From: Tatumella terrea
GTDB lineage: Bacteria > Pseudomonadota > Gammaproteobacteria > Enterobacterales > Enterobacteriaceae
DNA: 64,000 bases
Reading direction: 5' to 3'
NCBI RefSeq assembly: GCF_039523755.1
Contig: NZ_BAAAFX010000002.1
Span: forward strand, 415,633 to 479,632
The notes beneath the pieces were generated by a model. The model was not told where the DNA came from and made no database searches. It worked only from the letters and a program-made list of their open reading frames with translations. How positions within the stretch are numbered: the first letter of the stretch is position 1; every line of letters starts with the position of its first letter. Shown here in pieces: positions 23,836 through 32,804 of this stretch. A program made the position numbers and the translations under genes.

Positions 23836-23863
23836 TGAACTTACGGGTAAATAATAACTCTCA
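23836..23863 (+). promoter_or_regulatory. Sigma-E type promoter of degP
   Basis: TGAACTT (23836-23842) and TCTCA (23859-23863) with a 16-bp spacer fit the sigma-E consensus (GGAACTT / TCTGA-like), 52 bases before the degP ATG. E. coli degP has a sigma-E promoter at the same relative place. A possible CpxR half-site GTAAA lies upstream, but the second half is poor. Confidence 0.7.
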
Positions 23864-23915
23864 ACAGATGACTACAGCAATGGTCCGAATAGCAAATACT
23901 ACAGAGAGCCAGAAC

Positions 23916-25343
23916 ATGAAAAAAACCACTTTAGCATTAAGTGCACTCGCATTGAGCCTTGGAATGGCATTTGCGCCCATGACTGCTTCTGCGGCGGAAT
24001 CTGCATCTTCATCCAGTCAGCAACTCCCGAGTCTGGCTCCGATGCTTCAGAAGGTGATGCCTTCGGTAGTCAGCATCAGTGTTGAGGGAACAGCACCGGT
24101 GAAAGCTTCCCAAAACAGTCAGCAGCTTCAGCAATTTTTTGGTGATATGTCACCGTTCTGTCAGGACGGTTCACCCTTCCAGAATTCACCGATTTGTCAG
24201 GCACCAGGTGCCGGCGGGGGGACCCCTCAGGAACAGCAGTTCCGTGCACTGGGTTCCGGTGTCATTATCAATGCCGATAAAGGCTATGTCGTCACCAACA
24301 ATCACGTAGTGGAAAATGCTTCATCTATCCAGGTTCAGCTGAGCGATGGCCGTCGTTTTGAGGCTAAAGTGATTGGCAAAGATCCCCGCACGGATATTGC
24401 CCTGATTCAGTTGAAAGATGCTAAAAATCTGACGGCGATTAAGATTGCCGACTCCGATAATCTGCAGGTCGGTGATTATACCGTTGCTATCGGTAACCCT
24501 TACGGTCTGGGTGAAACCGTGACCTCCGGGATTGTCTCTGCACTGGGCCGGAGTGGTCTGAACGTCGAAAACTATGAAAACTTTATTCAGACGGATGCCG
24601 CCATTAACCGGGGGAACTCCGGTGGGGCATTGGTTAACCTGAACGGTGAACTGATCGGAATTAATACCGCGATCCTGGCGCCGGACGGAGGCAATATCGG
24701 TATCGGCTTTGCCATTCCTTCAAACATGGTGAAAAACCTGACGTCACAGATGATCGAGTACGGTCAGGTTAAGCGTGGCGAACTGGGGATCATGGGTACC
24801 GAGCTGAACTCTGAAATCGCGCAGGCGATGAAAGTGAATGCGCAACGCGGTGCCTTTGTCAGCCAGGTACTGCCAAACACCTCGGCGGCGAAAGCTGGTA
24901 TTAAAGCCGGAGATGTGATTATTTCTCTGAATGGCAAACCGCTGACCAGTTTTGCCGCCCTGCGGGCCGATGTCGGCACGATGCCGGTGGGCAGTAAAGT
25001 GGAACTGGGTATATTACGCGATGGCAAACCTGTTTCTGTCAGCGTGGTCATTCAGCAGAGTACTCAGGATAAAGTCCCGTCAGCCACTATCTATACCGGC
25101 ATTGAAGGGGCGGAACTGAGCAATTATGACGCTGCGGGACAAAAAGGTGTCCGTATCGACAGTGTGAAACCAGGCACCCATGCGGCAGCGATCGGGCTGA
25201 AAAAAGGCGATATTATTCTGGGTGTGAATCAGCAGAATATCAGTAACCTCGGCGAACTGCGTAAAATTCTGGACAGTAAACCGGCGGTACTGGCGCTGAA
25301 CGTGAAACGCGGTGACAACAACCTGTACTTACTGGCACAGTAA
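23916..25343 (+). CDS. degP: Periplasmic serine endoprotease DegP
   Basis: Envelope quality-control protease and chaperone induced by misfolded outer-membrane proteins. From the ATG at 23916 it is 475 residues, equal to E. coli. The signal peptide MKKTTLALSALALSLGMAFA ends near ASA-AES. The catalytic triad sits in TNNHVV (His about 131), RTDIALI (Asp about 161) and GNSGGAL (Ser about 236). Two PDZ domains follow (about 285-375 and 390-470). A longer in-frame reading would start inside the promoter and was rejected. The sigma-E promoter and a bidirectional terminator bracket the gene; E. coli cdaR is missing after it. Confidence 0.97.
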   Translation: MKKTTLALSALALSLGMAFAPMTASAAESASSSSQQLPSLAPMLQKVMPSVVSISVEGTAPVKASQNSQQLQQFFGDMSPFCQDGSPFQNSPICQAPGAGGGTPQEQQFRALGSGVIINADKGYVVTNNHVVENASSIQVQLSDGRRFEAKVIGKDPRTDIALIQLKDAKNLTAIKIADSDNLQVGDYTVAIGNPYGLGETVTSGIVSALGRSGLNVENYENFIQTDAAINRGNSGGALVNLNGELIGINTAILAPDGGNIGIGFAIPSNMVKNLTSQMIEYGQVKRGELGIMGTELNSEIAQAMKVNAQRGAFVSQVLPNTSAAKAGIKAGDVIISLNGKPLTSFAALRADVGTMPVGSKVELGILRDGKPVSVSVVIQQSTQDKVPSATIYTGIEGAELSNYDAAGQKGVRIDSVKPGTHAAAIGLKKGDIILGVNQQNISNLGELRKILDSKPAVLALNVKRGDNNLYLLAQ

Positions 25344-25360
25344 GCGGTCATCCGCAGGTA

Positions 25361-25394
25361 AAAAAAGCCGGTCAGCGTCCTGACCGGCTTTTTT
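25361..25394. terminator. Bidirectional terminator between degP and yaeH
   Basis: Fifteen-bp perfect stem (AAAAAAGCCGGTCAG and complement) with loop CGTC gives a U-tract on both strands, serving the convergent degP and yaeH genes. Confidence 0.92.
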
Positions 25395-25412
25395 ATGCCT
25401 TAACCCGGCCAA

Positions 25413-25799
25413 TTATTTACGGGTCAGTTTTTCCAGATCGGCTTCAATCTCAGAAATTTTATTTGATACCACCAGTTCCAGATGACGTAAGTCATCAAGA
25501 ATTTTCACCTTCAGGTCGATATCTTCCTGTTCCTGATGGCAGATCTGATCCAGTTCGTCGATAACGTATCTCAGGTTAGGGCTGATTTCCTGAACTTCCC
25601 TGAAGCCCTGTGCCGTCTGATCAGAAACGATAGTTTTTCGCTGGCGCGGGTATTTAAACTTAACGCTCTTGGCAAAAAACTCGCCTTTATCCTTACGGAA
25701 ATAGATCTTCAGGATGTCGTTATTCGCCTCCTGACGAAGGCTGTAACGGTCAACTTCTTCAGGATGGGTGATCCCCAGACTCTTCAGATTATCGTACAT
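25413..25799 (-). CDS. yaeH: Conserved protein YaeH (DUF3461)
   Basis: Small cytoplasmic protein of unknown function conserved in Enterobacterales. The start at ATG 25797-25799 (MYDNLKSLGIT) gives 128 residues, as in E. coli; an upstream in-frame extension is not conserved. It has no signal or membrane segment; it contains SVKFKYPRQRKT and a charged helical C-terminus (KISEIEADLEKLTRK) that looks coiled-coil prone. It converges on degP and lies downstream of dapD; a hairpin between dapD and yaeH suggests separate transcription. Confidence 0.93.
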   Translation of the reverse strand: MYDNLKSLGITHPEEVDRYSLRQEANNDILKIYFRKDKGEFFAKSVKFKYPRQRKTIVSDQTAQGFREVQEISPNLRYVIDELDQICHQEQEDIDLKVKILDDLRHLELVVSNKISEIEADLEKLTRK

Positions 25800-25962
25800 A
25801 GCAGTTTTCCTCTTCAGGGGACGTTGCCCGCTCAACGCAGGCATTATTAGCGCGACATCGCCGTCTCATCATGACACTGTCTGAAACCGTCAGGATGGCA
25901 GTCCTGCACCGTCTGCCGGTAGCCTTATGTACATGTCACTCCGCACACAGCATAGGGAAGAT

Positions 25963-25997
25963 GACCGGCAGCCCCGGGATCCCCGCGGCTGCCGGTC
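25963..25997 (-). terminator. Hairpin after dapD
   Basis: GACCGGCAGCC / GGCTGCCGGTC 11-bp perfect stem with a GC-rich 13-base loop, 6 bases past the dapD stop. There is no clear U-tract on the minus strand. Confidence 0.6.
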
Positions 25998-26003
25998 AGG
26001 CGA

Positions 26004-26828
26004 TTAGTCGATGGTACGCAGTAATTCGTTAATACCGACTTTGCCCAGGGTTTTCGCATCCACTTTCTTCACGATAACCGCGCAGTAAAGGCTGTATTTA
26101 CCATCTTTAGACGGCAGGTTACCGGAAACAACGACGGAACCGGCCGGTACGCGACCGTAGTGAACTTCGCCGGTTTCACGGTCATAGATTTTGGTGCTCT
26201 GACCAATGTAGACGCCCATAGAAATGACCGCGCCTTCTTCGACGATAACACCTTCAACGATCTCTGAGCGGGCGCCGATAAAGCAGTTATCTTCGATGAT
26301 GGTCGGGTTTGCCTGCAGGGGTTCGAGGACACCACCGATACCGACGCCACCGGACAGGTGCACGTTTTTACCGATCTGCGCGCAGGAGCCTACGGTCGCC
26401 CAGGTATCCACCATCGTACCTTCATCGACGTATGCACCGATGTTGACGTAGGATGGCATCAGTACGGTGTTACGGGCGATAAATGCTCCCTGGCGAACGG
26501 CCGCCGGAGGAACAACACGGAACCCTTCCTGACGGAAACGGGCTTCGTCATAACCTGCAAATTTCATCGGGACTTTATCGTAGAAGCGGGTTTCCGCGCC
26601 TTCAATAACTTCGTTATCGTGAATACGGAACGATAACAGGACTGCTTTTTTCAGCCATTGATGAGTGACCCATTCACCGTTAATTTTCTCGGCAACACGT
26701 ACTTTACCACTGTCAATCAGGGAGATGACCTCGGTGATCGCATCGCGGGTTTCAGCATCTACGCTGGCCGGAGTAATTTCGGTACGCCGTTCAAATGCGG
26801 CTTCGATGATTTTCTGTAAATGTTGCAT
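26004..26828 (-). CDS. dapD: 2,3,4,5-tetrahydropyridine-2,6-dicarboxylate N-succinyltransferase
   Basis: Succinylates tetrahydrodipicolinate in the lysine/meso-diaminopimelate pathway, so it feeds both protein and peptidoglycan synthesis. The start at ATG 26826-26828 gives 274 residues (MQHLQKIIEAAFERR), as in E. coli, with AGGA seven bases upstream. The left-handed beta-helix hexapeptide repeats are visible (for example NIGAYVDEGTMVDTWATVGSCAQIG split over several turns). It follows glnD on the minus strand. Confidence 0.97.
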   Translation of the reverse strand: MQHLQKIIEAAFERRTEITPASVDAETRDAITEVISLIDSGKVRVAEKINGEWVTHQWLKKAVLLSFRIHDNEVIEGAETRFYDKVPMKFAGYDEARFRQEGFRVVPPAAVRQGAFIARNTVLMPSYVNIGAYVDEGTMVDTWATVGSCAQIGKNVHLSGGVGIGGVLEPLQANPTIIEDNCFIGARSEIVEGVIVEEGAVISMGVYIGQSTKIYDRETGEVHYGRVPAGSVVVSGNLPSKDGKYSLYCAVIVKKVDAKTLGKVGINELLRTID

Positions 26829-26958
26829 TCTTTTTTCCTGCATCAATGGTTTGGTAAAAACTAACTGCCCGATGATTTCCGGTTACACGTTGTTTCTGTA
26901 ACCCGTTAAGACCATAGGGGAAAAGGGCAGTCCGAAGGTTCGCTGCCCTCAGGGTGAA

Positions 26959-29619
26959 TTACCCTTTATCGTTTGGATTCAGTGCTTCTGTCAACCGTTG
27001 TTGTAAACTATCGCGCATTTTATCATTCAGTGCCCGGCGTTCATCGTTGGCCAGGATGAATAAATCTTCGACCCTTTCACCGATGGTACTGATCCTTGCG
27101 CCATGCAACGAAATCCCCAAATCGGCGAACACGCCCCCGATTTGTGCCAGTAACCCGGGATAATCAAGAGCGACCAGCTCCAGGTAGGTGCGCTGGTTGG
27201 TATGCGCCGCCAGGAAGCGTATTTCGGTGTCGACCGTAAAGTGACGCAAGCGGGGGGACAGACGACGCGGGCGGGGCGGCGTCCATTCCGGCTGAGAAAG
27301 CGCCTGAACCAGTCCATGAATGATAGCCTCATGGCGATCGGGGGCCAGCGGACTGCCATCCGGCTCCAGAACGATAAACGTATCCATCGCCATGCCATCA
27401 CGGTTAGTAAAGATCTGCGCGTCATGCACACTCAGGTTTCGCCGGTCCAGTTCCCCGGCGACGGTCGCAAAGAGATAAGCACGATCCGGGCTCCAGATGA
27501 AAATCTCGGTGCCCCCGCGGGAAGCCTGTGGATGGATCAGGACCAGAGGCTGGTCCAGCGTATGCTTTAGCAGATGGCGGGCATGCCAGGCCAGCTGCTG
27601 GGCGGTATGACGCAGAAAGTAGTCAGCCCGGCAGCGGTTCCAGATTTTATGCAGGCGGGTTTCATCAATATTGTCCATACGTAAAAGCGCCAACGCCTGC
27701 AGGCGATTATGGCGTACCCGTTCCCGTAAGTCCGGACTGCTGTCCATGCCACGATGGAGCTGTTTCTCGGTGGCAAAGTAAAGCTCCCGCAACAGACTCT
27801 GTTTCCAGCTGTTCCAGAGGCTTTCGTTGGTGGCGCAGATATCCGCGACCGTCAGACAGATAAGCAACCGTAGTTGTTTTTCATTCTGCATTACCGAGGC
27901 AAATTCCCGTATCACCGCGGGGTCCTGAATATCTCTGCGCTGTGCAGTGACTGACATCAGCAGATGGTGCCTGACCAGCCAGGAAATCAGCTGGGCATCA
28001 CGGGAATTTAAGCCGTGTAACCTGGCAAATTCAATGACATCTTCGGCCCCGAGGATGGAGTGATCTCCCCCGCGTCCCTTTGCGATATCATGAAACAGCG
28101 CTGCAATTAACAGGATTTCCGGGTGGATCAGGCGCTGCCAGATATCCACACACAGGGGATGCTTTTCACGGGTCGATTCGCTGGCAAAACTTTCCAGCTT
28201 TTGTAATACACGCAGGGTGTGCTCATCGACGGTGTAGGCGTGAAACAGGTCAAACTGCATCTGGCCGACTATTAGGTTCCATTGAGGTAAATAGGCGGTC
28301 AGTACACCGTGATGGTGCATCGGCACTAAGGCCCGGCTGACCGCACCCGGATGACGTAAAATATCCATAAACCGCTGCCGTGCTTCCGGGATCTCACATA
28401 ATGAATAATCCAGAGACTGCAGTGCGTGCCGTAATAAACGCAATGTGGCGGAATAAATGCCGTGGATATTTTTATTGCGAACGATAACGCTGAACAAGCG
28501 AATAATGGAGGCGGGCTGTGTGATAAACAGTTCATCATCACGGAGATCGATCAGATGGCCGCGCAACTGAAAGTCATCATCGAGGGGGAGCGGTTTCCCG
28601 GTGGCGGGCAGAGCCAGAATAGCCTCATCGAATAACTGCAGGAGCATTTCATTCAGCTCACCGATGTGGCGGGTGACGCGGTAGAAATCTTTCATCATTT
28701 TTTCTACCGGCACATTGCCTTCGCCCTGATAATTCAGACGTTGTGCGACTGCCAGCTGTCGGTCAAACAGCAGACGGTTATCATACCGGGGAAGGGTCAG
28801 ATGCAAGGCAAAGCGGATACGCCATAAAAAATCCTGACACTGATTCAGTTCATCGCGCTCTTCCGCGGTGAGAAACCCGAATCCCACCATTTCGTCCAGC
28901 GAGGTGGCACCGAAATGACGACGGGCAACCCATAACAGGGTATGGATATCACGCAGGCCGCCCGGGCTGCTTTTAATATCCGGCTCCAGATTATAGCTGG
29001 TGCCGTGATAGCGAAGGTGCCTTGCCTTCTGTTCTTCGGTCTTTGCCGCAAAAAAGTCGGCAGAAGGCCAGAACCCTTCGCTGAAAATATTTTTTTGTAA
29101 TTCCAGGAACAGAGAAACATCCCCGGTGAGCATCCGTGACTCGATCAGATTGGTCGCCACCGTCAGGTCAGACAGCCCTTCCAGCAGACACTCTTCCAGT
29201 GTTCTGACACTTTGACCGACTTCCAGCTTTAAATCCCAGAGCAGTGTCAGTAACTCACTGACCCGGTGTGCGCCCTGTTCGTCCAGAGGATGACGGCTGA
29301 GGATAAGCACATCAATATCGGAAAGCGGATGCAGCTCCTGACGACCATAACCTCCGACCGCGACCAGCGCAGTATCTTTTACGCCGTGGAAGCCGAAATA
29401 CCGCCAGAGACGGGTGAGCAGATGATCGATAAACCGGGTGCGTGCTTCTATCAGTTCACTGACGGGGGTACCGGCATCGAAAGCATCGCCGAGGGCTGAC
29501 TGGAACATATCGAGGCGGGATTTCAGCGCCTCGCGGGTTAATTGATCATCAGACCAATGCAGCGGGGCATCCGTACTGCTTGTGTCGATTACATCTGGCA
29601 GGTGGCTTCGCATTATCAC
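26959..29619 (-). CDS. glnD: Bifunctional uridylyltransferase/uridylyl-removing enzyme GlnD
   Basis: Nitrogen sensor that adds or removes UMP on PII proteins according to glutamine level. The 886-residue protein has all expected parts: a nucleotidyltransferase domain with VAVGGYGRQELHPLSDIDVLIL (shown here for its G-G and DxD residues), an HD domain for removal (LFHDIAKGRGGDHS), and two C-terminal ACT domains ending in LTEALNPNDKG. The first codon or the ATG two codons later could be used. It lies between map and dapD as in E. coli, separated from map by a terminator. Confidence 0.96.
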   Translation of the reverse strand: MIMRSHLPDVIDTSSTDAPLHWSDDQLTREALKSRLDMFQSALGDAFDAGTPVSELIEARTRFIDHLLTRLWRYFGFHGVKDTALVAVGGYGRQELHPLSDIDVLILSRHPLDEQGAHRVSELLTLLWDLKLEVGQSVRTLEECLLEGLSDLTVATNLIESRMLTGDVSLFLELQKNIFSEGFWPSADFFAAKTEEQKARHLRYHGTSYNLEPDIKSSPGGLRDIHTLLWVARRHFGATSLDEMVGFGFLTAEERDELNQCQDFLWRIRFALHLTLPRYDNRLLFDRQLAVAQRLNYQGEGNVPVEKMMKDFYRVTRHIGELNEMLLQLFDEAILALPATGKPLPLDDDFQLRGHLIDLRDDELFITQPASIIRLFSVIVRNKNIHGIYSATLRLLRHALQSLDYSLCEIPEARQRFMDILRHPGAVSRALVPMHHHGVLTAYLPQWNLIVGQMQFDLFHAYTVDEHTLRVLQKLESFASESTREKHPLCVDIWQRLIHPEILLIAALFHDIAKGRGGDHSILGAEDVIEFARLHGLNSRDAQLISWLVRHHLLMSVTAQRRDIQDPAVIREFASVMQNEKQLRLLICLTVADICATNESLWNSWKQSLLRELYFATEKQLHRGMDSSPDLRERVRHNRLQALALLRMDNIDETRLHKIWNRCRADYFLRHTAQQLAWHARHLLKHTLDQPLVLIHPQASRGGTEIFIWSPDRAYLFATVAGELDRRNLSVHDAQIFTNRDGMAMDTFIVLEPDGSPLAPDRHEAIIHGLVQALSQPEWTPPRPRRLSPRLRHFTVDTEIRFLAAHTNQRTYLELVALDYPGLLAQIGGVFADLGISLHGARISTIGERVEDLFILANDERRALNDKMRDSLQQRLTEALNPNDKG

Positions 29620-29631
29620 TACTCATTGGAT

Positions 29632-29656
29632 AAAAAAGCCGGCAATAGCCGGCTTT
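29632..29656 (-). terminator. Intrinsic terminator between map and glnD
   Basis: Minus-strand reading: AAAGCCGGC, loop TATT, GCCGGCTTTTTTA. It ends the map transcript about 20 bases past its stop and implies that glnD has its own promoter or depends on read-through. Confidence 0.88.
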
Positions 29657-29676
29657 CAGGGAGTCAAATGTCAGTC

Positions 29677-30471
29677 TTAACCTTCATTCACCAGTACCGC
29701 AGGGAGCGTCTCTTCCTGGCGAAGGGTCAGGATCTCACAGCCATTATCTGTCACCACAATAGTATGTTCATATTGTGCCGACAAGCTGCGATCTTTGGTT
29801 TTCACGGTCCAGCCATCTTTCATGCTGCGGATACGGTAATCCCCGGCGTTGACCATCGGTTCAATGGTAAAGGTCATCCCCTTTTGTAAGACCACGCCGC
29901 TGTCATCGGCATCGTAGTGCAGAACCTGGGGTTCTTCATGGAATCCTTTACCGATACCATGGCCGCAGTATTCGCGAACGACGGAAAAATCGTTGGCTTC
30001 CACGAACTTCTGAATTTCACGACCCAGCGTACGCAGACGGATGCCTGGTTTCACCATTTTTAATGCCAGGTAAAGGCTTTCCTGAGTGATGCGGCACAGA
30101 CGCTCGCCGAGGATGGTCGGTTTACCGACGATAAACATTTTTGAAGTATCACCGTGGTATTCATCTTTGATGACTGTGACATCGATGTTGACGATATCGC
30201 CGTCTTTCAGAAGACGGTCATCGCTCGGGATACCGTGACAGACCACTTCGTTGACAGAAATACATACCGATTTCGGGAAACCATGGTAACCGAGGCAAGC
30301 CGAGACGGCCTGTTGTTCACCGGTAATGTAGTCAGCGCAAATCCGGTCCAGTTCTCCGGTAGAAATACCCGGTTTTACATGGGCTGCGATCATTTCCAGC
30401 ACTTCAGCGGCCAGACGGCCGGCGACCCGCATTTTTTCGATTTCTTCAGGAGTTTTAATTGAGATAGCCAT
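29677..30471 (-). CDS. map: Methionine aminopeptidase type I
   Basis: Removes the initiator methionine from nascent proteins. From ATG 30469-30471 (MAISIKTPEEIEKMR) the protein is 264 residues; a 12-residue longer reading is unconserved. The metal ligands are visible: Asp in NIDVTVIKDEYHGDTSKMF (two aspartates), His in GHGIGKGFHEEP, Glu in FTIEPMVNAG and Glu in SAQYEHTIVV. It diverges from rpsB, the conserved arrangement. Confidence 0.97.
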   Translation of the reverse strand: MAISIKTPEEIEKMRVAGRLAAEVLEMIAAHVKPGISTGELDRICADYITGEQQAVSACLGYHGFPKSVCISVNEVVCHGIPSDDRLLKDGDIVNIDVTVIKDEYHGDTSKMFIVGKPTILGERLCRITQESLYLALKMVKPGIRLRTLGREIQKFVEANDFSVVREYCGHGIGKGFHEEPQVLHYDADDSGVVLQKGMTFTIEPMVNAGDYRIRSMKDGWTVKTKDRSLSAQYEHTIVVTDNGCEILTLRQEETLPAVLVNEG

Positions 30472-30624
30472 TGAATCAGTCCAGTTGCAGCCAGTCAGTA
30501 CCGGCAAACGAAAGAATTTATACGTGCACTATGTTAACAGTCAGCAAAACTGCTGCCAACGTTAATCACCGGTCGCCGGTTTTATGCAGGGCGCAGAAAA
30601 TTTAACCGTTGCCGGTAACAATGA

Positions 30625-30654
30625 TTGCCGCTGAGGGGGGATTTGTGGTATAAA
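30625..30654 (+). promoter_or_regulatory. rpsB promoter with GC-rich discriminator
   Basis: TTGCCG (30625-30630) and TATAAA (30649-30654) with an 18-bp spacer, followed by ACGCGCCGACG. A GC-rich discriminator after the -10 is typical of stable-RNA and ribosomal-protein promoters inhibited by ppGpp/DksA. Confidence 0.75.
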
Positions 30655-30660
30655 ACGCGC

Positions 30661-30866
30661 CGACGAATCCAGGCTCACCCGCTACGGGGGGCCGGATAGT
30701 TTCATTCTCATTATGTGAAAAGGCAGAGTACAGGGGAACGCATTGCGTGACCGGTACAGACTGACCAAAACACACATGTATCGACACATACTCCGGGGTG
30801 CCTTAACAGGTCGGTGGTATGGGATACATGGAGGCTCAACCCCAACATCTATTTTTAGAGGTAATC
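30661..30866 (+). promoter_or_regulatory. rpsB leader (S2 autoregulatory region, t44-type RNA)
   Basis: About 200 bases of leader between the promoter and the rpsB ATG. In enterobacteria this leader is structured, bound by free S2 to repress rpsB-tsf, and listed as the t44 RNA family. The position, the length and the unusually long untranslated region fit; I did not compute the fold. It ends in the AGAGGT ribosome site of rpsB. Confidence 0.6.
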
Positions 30867-31592
30867 ATGGCTACTGTTTCCATGCGCGATATGCTTAAGG
30901 CCGGTGTTCACTTTGGTCACCAGACCCGTTACTGGAACCCAAAAATGAAACCTTTCATCTTTGGTGCTCGTAACAAAGTTCACATCATCAACCTTGAGCA
31001 GACTGTACCAATGTTTAACGACGCTCTGGCTGAGTTAAGCAAGATCTCTTCCCGTAAAGGTAAGATCCTGTTCGTTGGTACCAAACGCGCTGCAAGCGAA
31101 GCTATCAAAGAATCTGCGCTGAACTGCGATCAGTTCTTTGTTAACCACCGTTGGTTAGGCGGTATGCTGACTAACTGGAAAACTGTTCGTCAGTCAATCA
31201 AACGTCTGAAAGATCTGGAATCTCAGTCTCAGGACGGTACTTTTGATAAACTGACCAAGAAAGAAGCTCTGATGCGTAGCCGTGAACTGGCTAAGCTGGA
31301 AAACAGCCTGGGCGGTATCAAAGACATGGGCGGTCTGCCTGATGCTCTGTTCGTCATCGATGCTGACCACGAGCACATCGCAATCAAAGAAGCAAACAAC
31401 CTGGGTATCCCGGTATTTGCTATCGTTGATACTAACTCTGATCCGGATGGCGTTGATTTCGTTATCCCTGGTAACGACGATGCGATCCGTGCAGTAAGCC
31501 TGTACCTGAATGCAGCTGCAGCAGCTGTCCGCGAAGGTCGTTCTCAGGACCTGGCTGAACAGGCTGAAGAAGTGTCTTTAGAAAACGTCTGA
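30867..31592 (+). CDS. rpsB: 30S ribosomal protein S2
   Basis: Small-subunit ribosomal protein needed for S1 binding. The ATG at 30867 with AGAGGT four bases upstream gives 241 residues starting MATVSMRDMLKAGVHFGH, nearly identical to E. coli; a 16-codon longer reading falls in the leader and is rejected. The S2 signatures HQTRYWNPKMKPFIFG and NHRWLGGMLTNW are present. Codon choice is that of a highly expressed gene (many GAA, AAA and CGT). A hairpin with a U-rich tail follows, then tsf. Confidence 0.98.
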   Translation: MATVSMRDMLKAGVHFGHQTRYWNPKMKPFIFGARNKVHIINLEQTVPMFNDALAELSKISSRKGKILFVGTKRAASEAIKESALNCDQFFVNHRWLGGMLTNWKTVRQSIKRLKDLESQSQDGTFDKLTKKEALMRSRELAKLENSLGGIKDMGGLPDALFVIDADHEHIAIKEANNLGIPVFAIVDTNSDPDGVDFVIPGNDDAIRAVSLYLNAAAAAVREGRSQDLAEQAEEVSLENV

Positions 31593-31638
31593 TAAGGACT
31601 GCTCTGTCAAAGAGCCCTTAGCGTCAGATGTGATCTGC

Positions 31639-31664
31639 AAGGGGCCGCTTCAGGCCCCTTTTAT
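31639..31664 (+). terminator. Terminator/attenuator between rpsB and tsf
   Basis: AAGGGGCC / GGCCCCTT eight-bp stem, six-base loop, then TTTTATTATTTT. In E. coli the equivalent structure only partly stops transcription, letting some polymerase continue into tsf. Confidence 0.85.
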
Positions 31665-31789
31665 TATTTTAAAATTCGTTGAGCGTGAATCTGTTCGGCT
31701 TGACGAAGTAAAATATCCTGCGAAATGATGCTGTTTAAACTTACCTGCGGGTAGGAATGAACAGATCACAGTTAACCGAGGACTTAAGA

Positions 31790-32641
31790 ATGGCTGACAT
31801 TACCGCTGCTCTGGTAAAAGAACTGCGCGAGCGTACTGGCGCTGGCATGATGGAATGTAAAAAAGCACTGGTTGAAGCTAACGGTGACATCGAACTGGCT
31901 ATCGACAACATGCGTAAAAATGGTCAGGCGAAAGCGGCGAAGAAATCTGGTCGCGTTGCTGCTGAAGGTGTAATCCTGACTCACGTTGAAGGTAACGCCG
32001 GGATCATCGTTGAGCTGAACTGCGAAACTGACTTCGTTGCTAAAGATGCTGGCTTCCTGGCATTCGGTCAGGACGTTCTGGCTGCCGCTGTTGCTGACAA
32101 AATCACTGACGTTGATGTTCTGAAAGCGAAATTTGAAGAGCAGCGTACTGCGCTGGTTGCCAAAATCGGTGAAAACATCAATATCCGTCGTGTTGCCCGC
32201 CTGGAAGGTGACGTTGTAGGTTCATACCTGCACGGTGCACGTATCGGTGTTCTGGTTTCTGCTACCGGTGCTGATGAAGAGCTGGTTAAGCACATTGCAA
32301 TGCACGTTGCTGCAAGCAAGCCGGAATATGTGAAGCCTGAAGATGTTCCTGCGGACGTTGTTGCTCGTGAGCACCAGATCCAGCTGGACATTGCGATGCA
32401 GTCCGGTAAGCCGCGTGAAATCGCAGAAAAAATGGTTTCTGGTCGCATGAACAAGTTCACCGGTGAAGTGTCACTGACTGGCCAGAACTTTGTTATGGAT
32501 CCATCAAAAACTGTCGGTCAGCTGCTGAAAGAAAAAGGTGCTGACGTCATTAACTTTATCCGCTTTGAAGTGGGTGAAGGTATCGAGAAAGTTGAGTCTG
32601 ATTTTGCTGCTGAAGTTGCAGCAATGTCCAAACAGTCTTAA
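31790..32641 (+). CDS. tsf: Translation elongation factor Ts
   Basis: Guanine-nucleotide exchange factor that recycles EF-Tu. The ATG at 31790 (GAGG eight bases upstream) gives 283 residues beginning MADITAALVKELRERTGAGMM. The N-terminal UBA-like domain, the TDFVAKD segment (about 80-86) that contacts EF-Tu and the AMHVAASKPEYV region are conserved. An upstream in-frame ATG would add 11 residues not found in homologues. Codon use is strongly biased as for other translation genes. Confidence 0.98.
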   Translation: MADITAALVKELRERTGAGMMECKKALVEANGDIELAIDNMRKNGQAKAAKKSGRVAAEGVILTHVEGNAGIIVELNCETDFVAKDAGFLAFGQDVLAAAVADKITDVDVLKAKFEEQRTALVAKIGENINIRRVARLEGDVVGSYLHGARIGVLVSATGADEELVKHIAMHVAASKPEYVKPEDVPADVVAREHQIQLDIAMQSGKPREIAEKMVSGRMNKFTGEVSLTGQNFVMDPSKTVGQLLKEKGADVINFIRFEVGEGIEKVESDFAAEVAAMSKQS

Positions 32642-32651
32642 TGCTCTACAG

Positions 32652-32678
32652 GAACCGCCAGAACGGCGGTTCTTTTTT
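32652..32678 (+). terminator. Intrinsic terminator after tsf
   Basis: GAACCGCC / GGCGGTTC stem with loop AGAAC and a six-T tail, 10 bases after the tsf stop. Confidence 0.92.
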
Positions 32679-32804
32679 GCCTGCTGATGTAACCCCGGCG
32701 GGCAAATTTTCAGCCTCATCCCTATAGTATTTCGAGAAAACAGAGCGGATTATAGACGCGATTTCTCTCTTCTTTATTCACTCATGCTCCAGGAATTAAT
32801 GATC

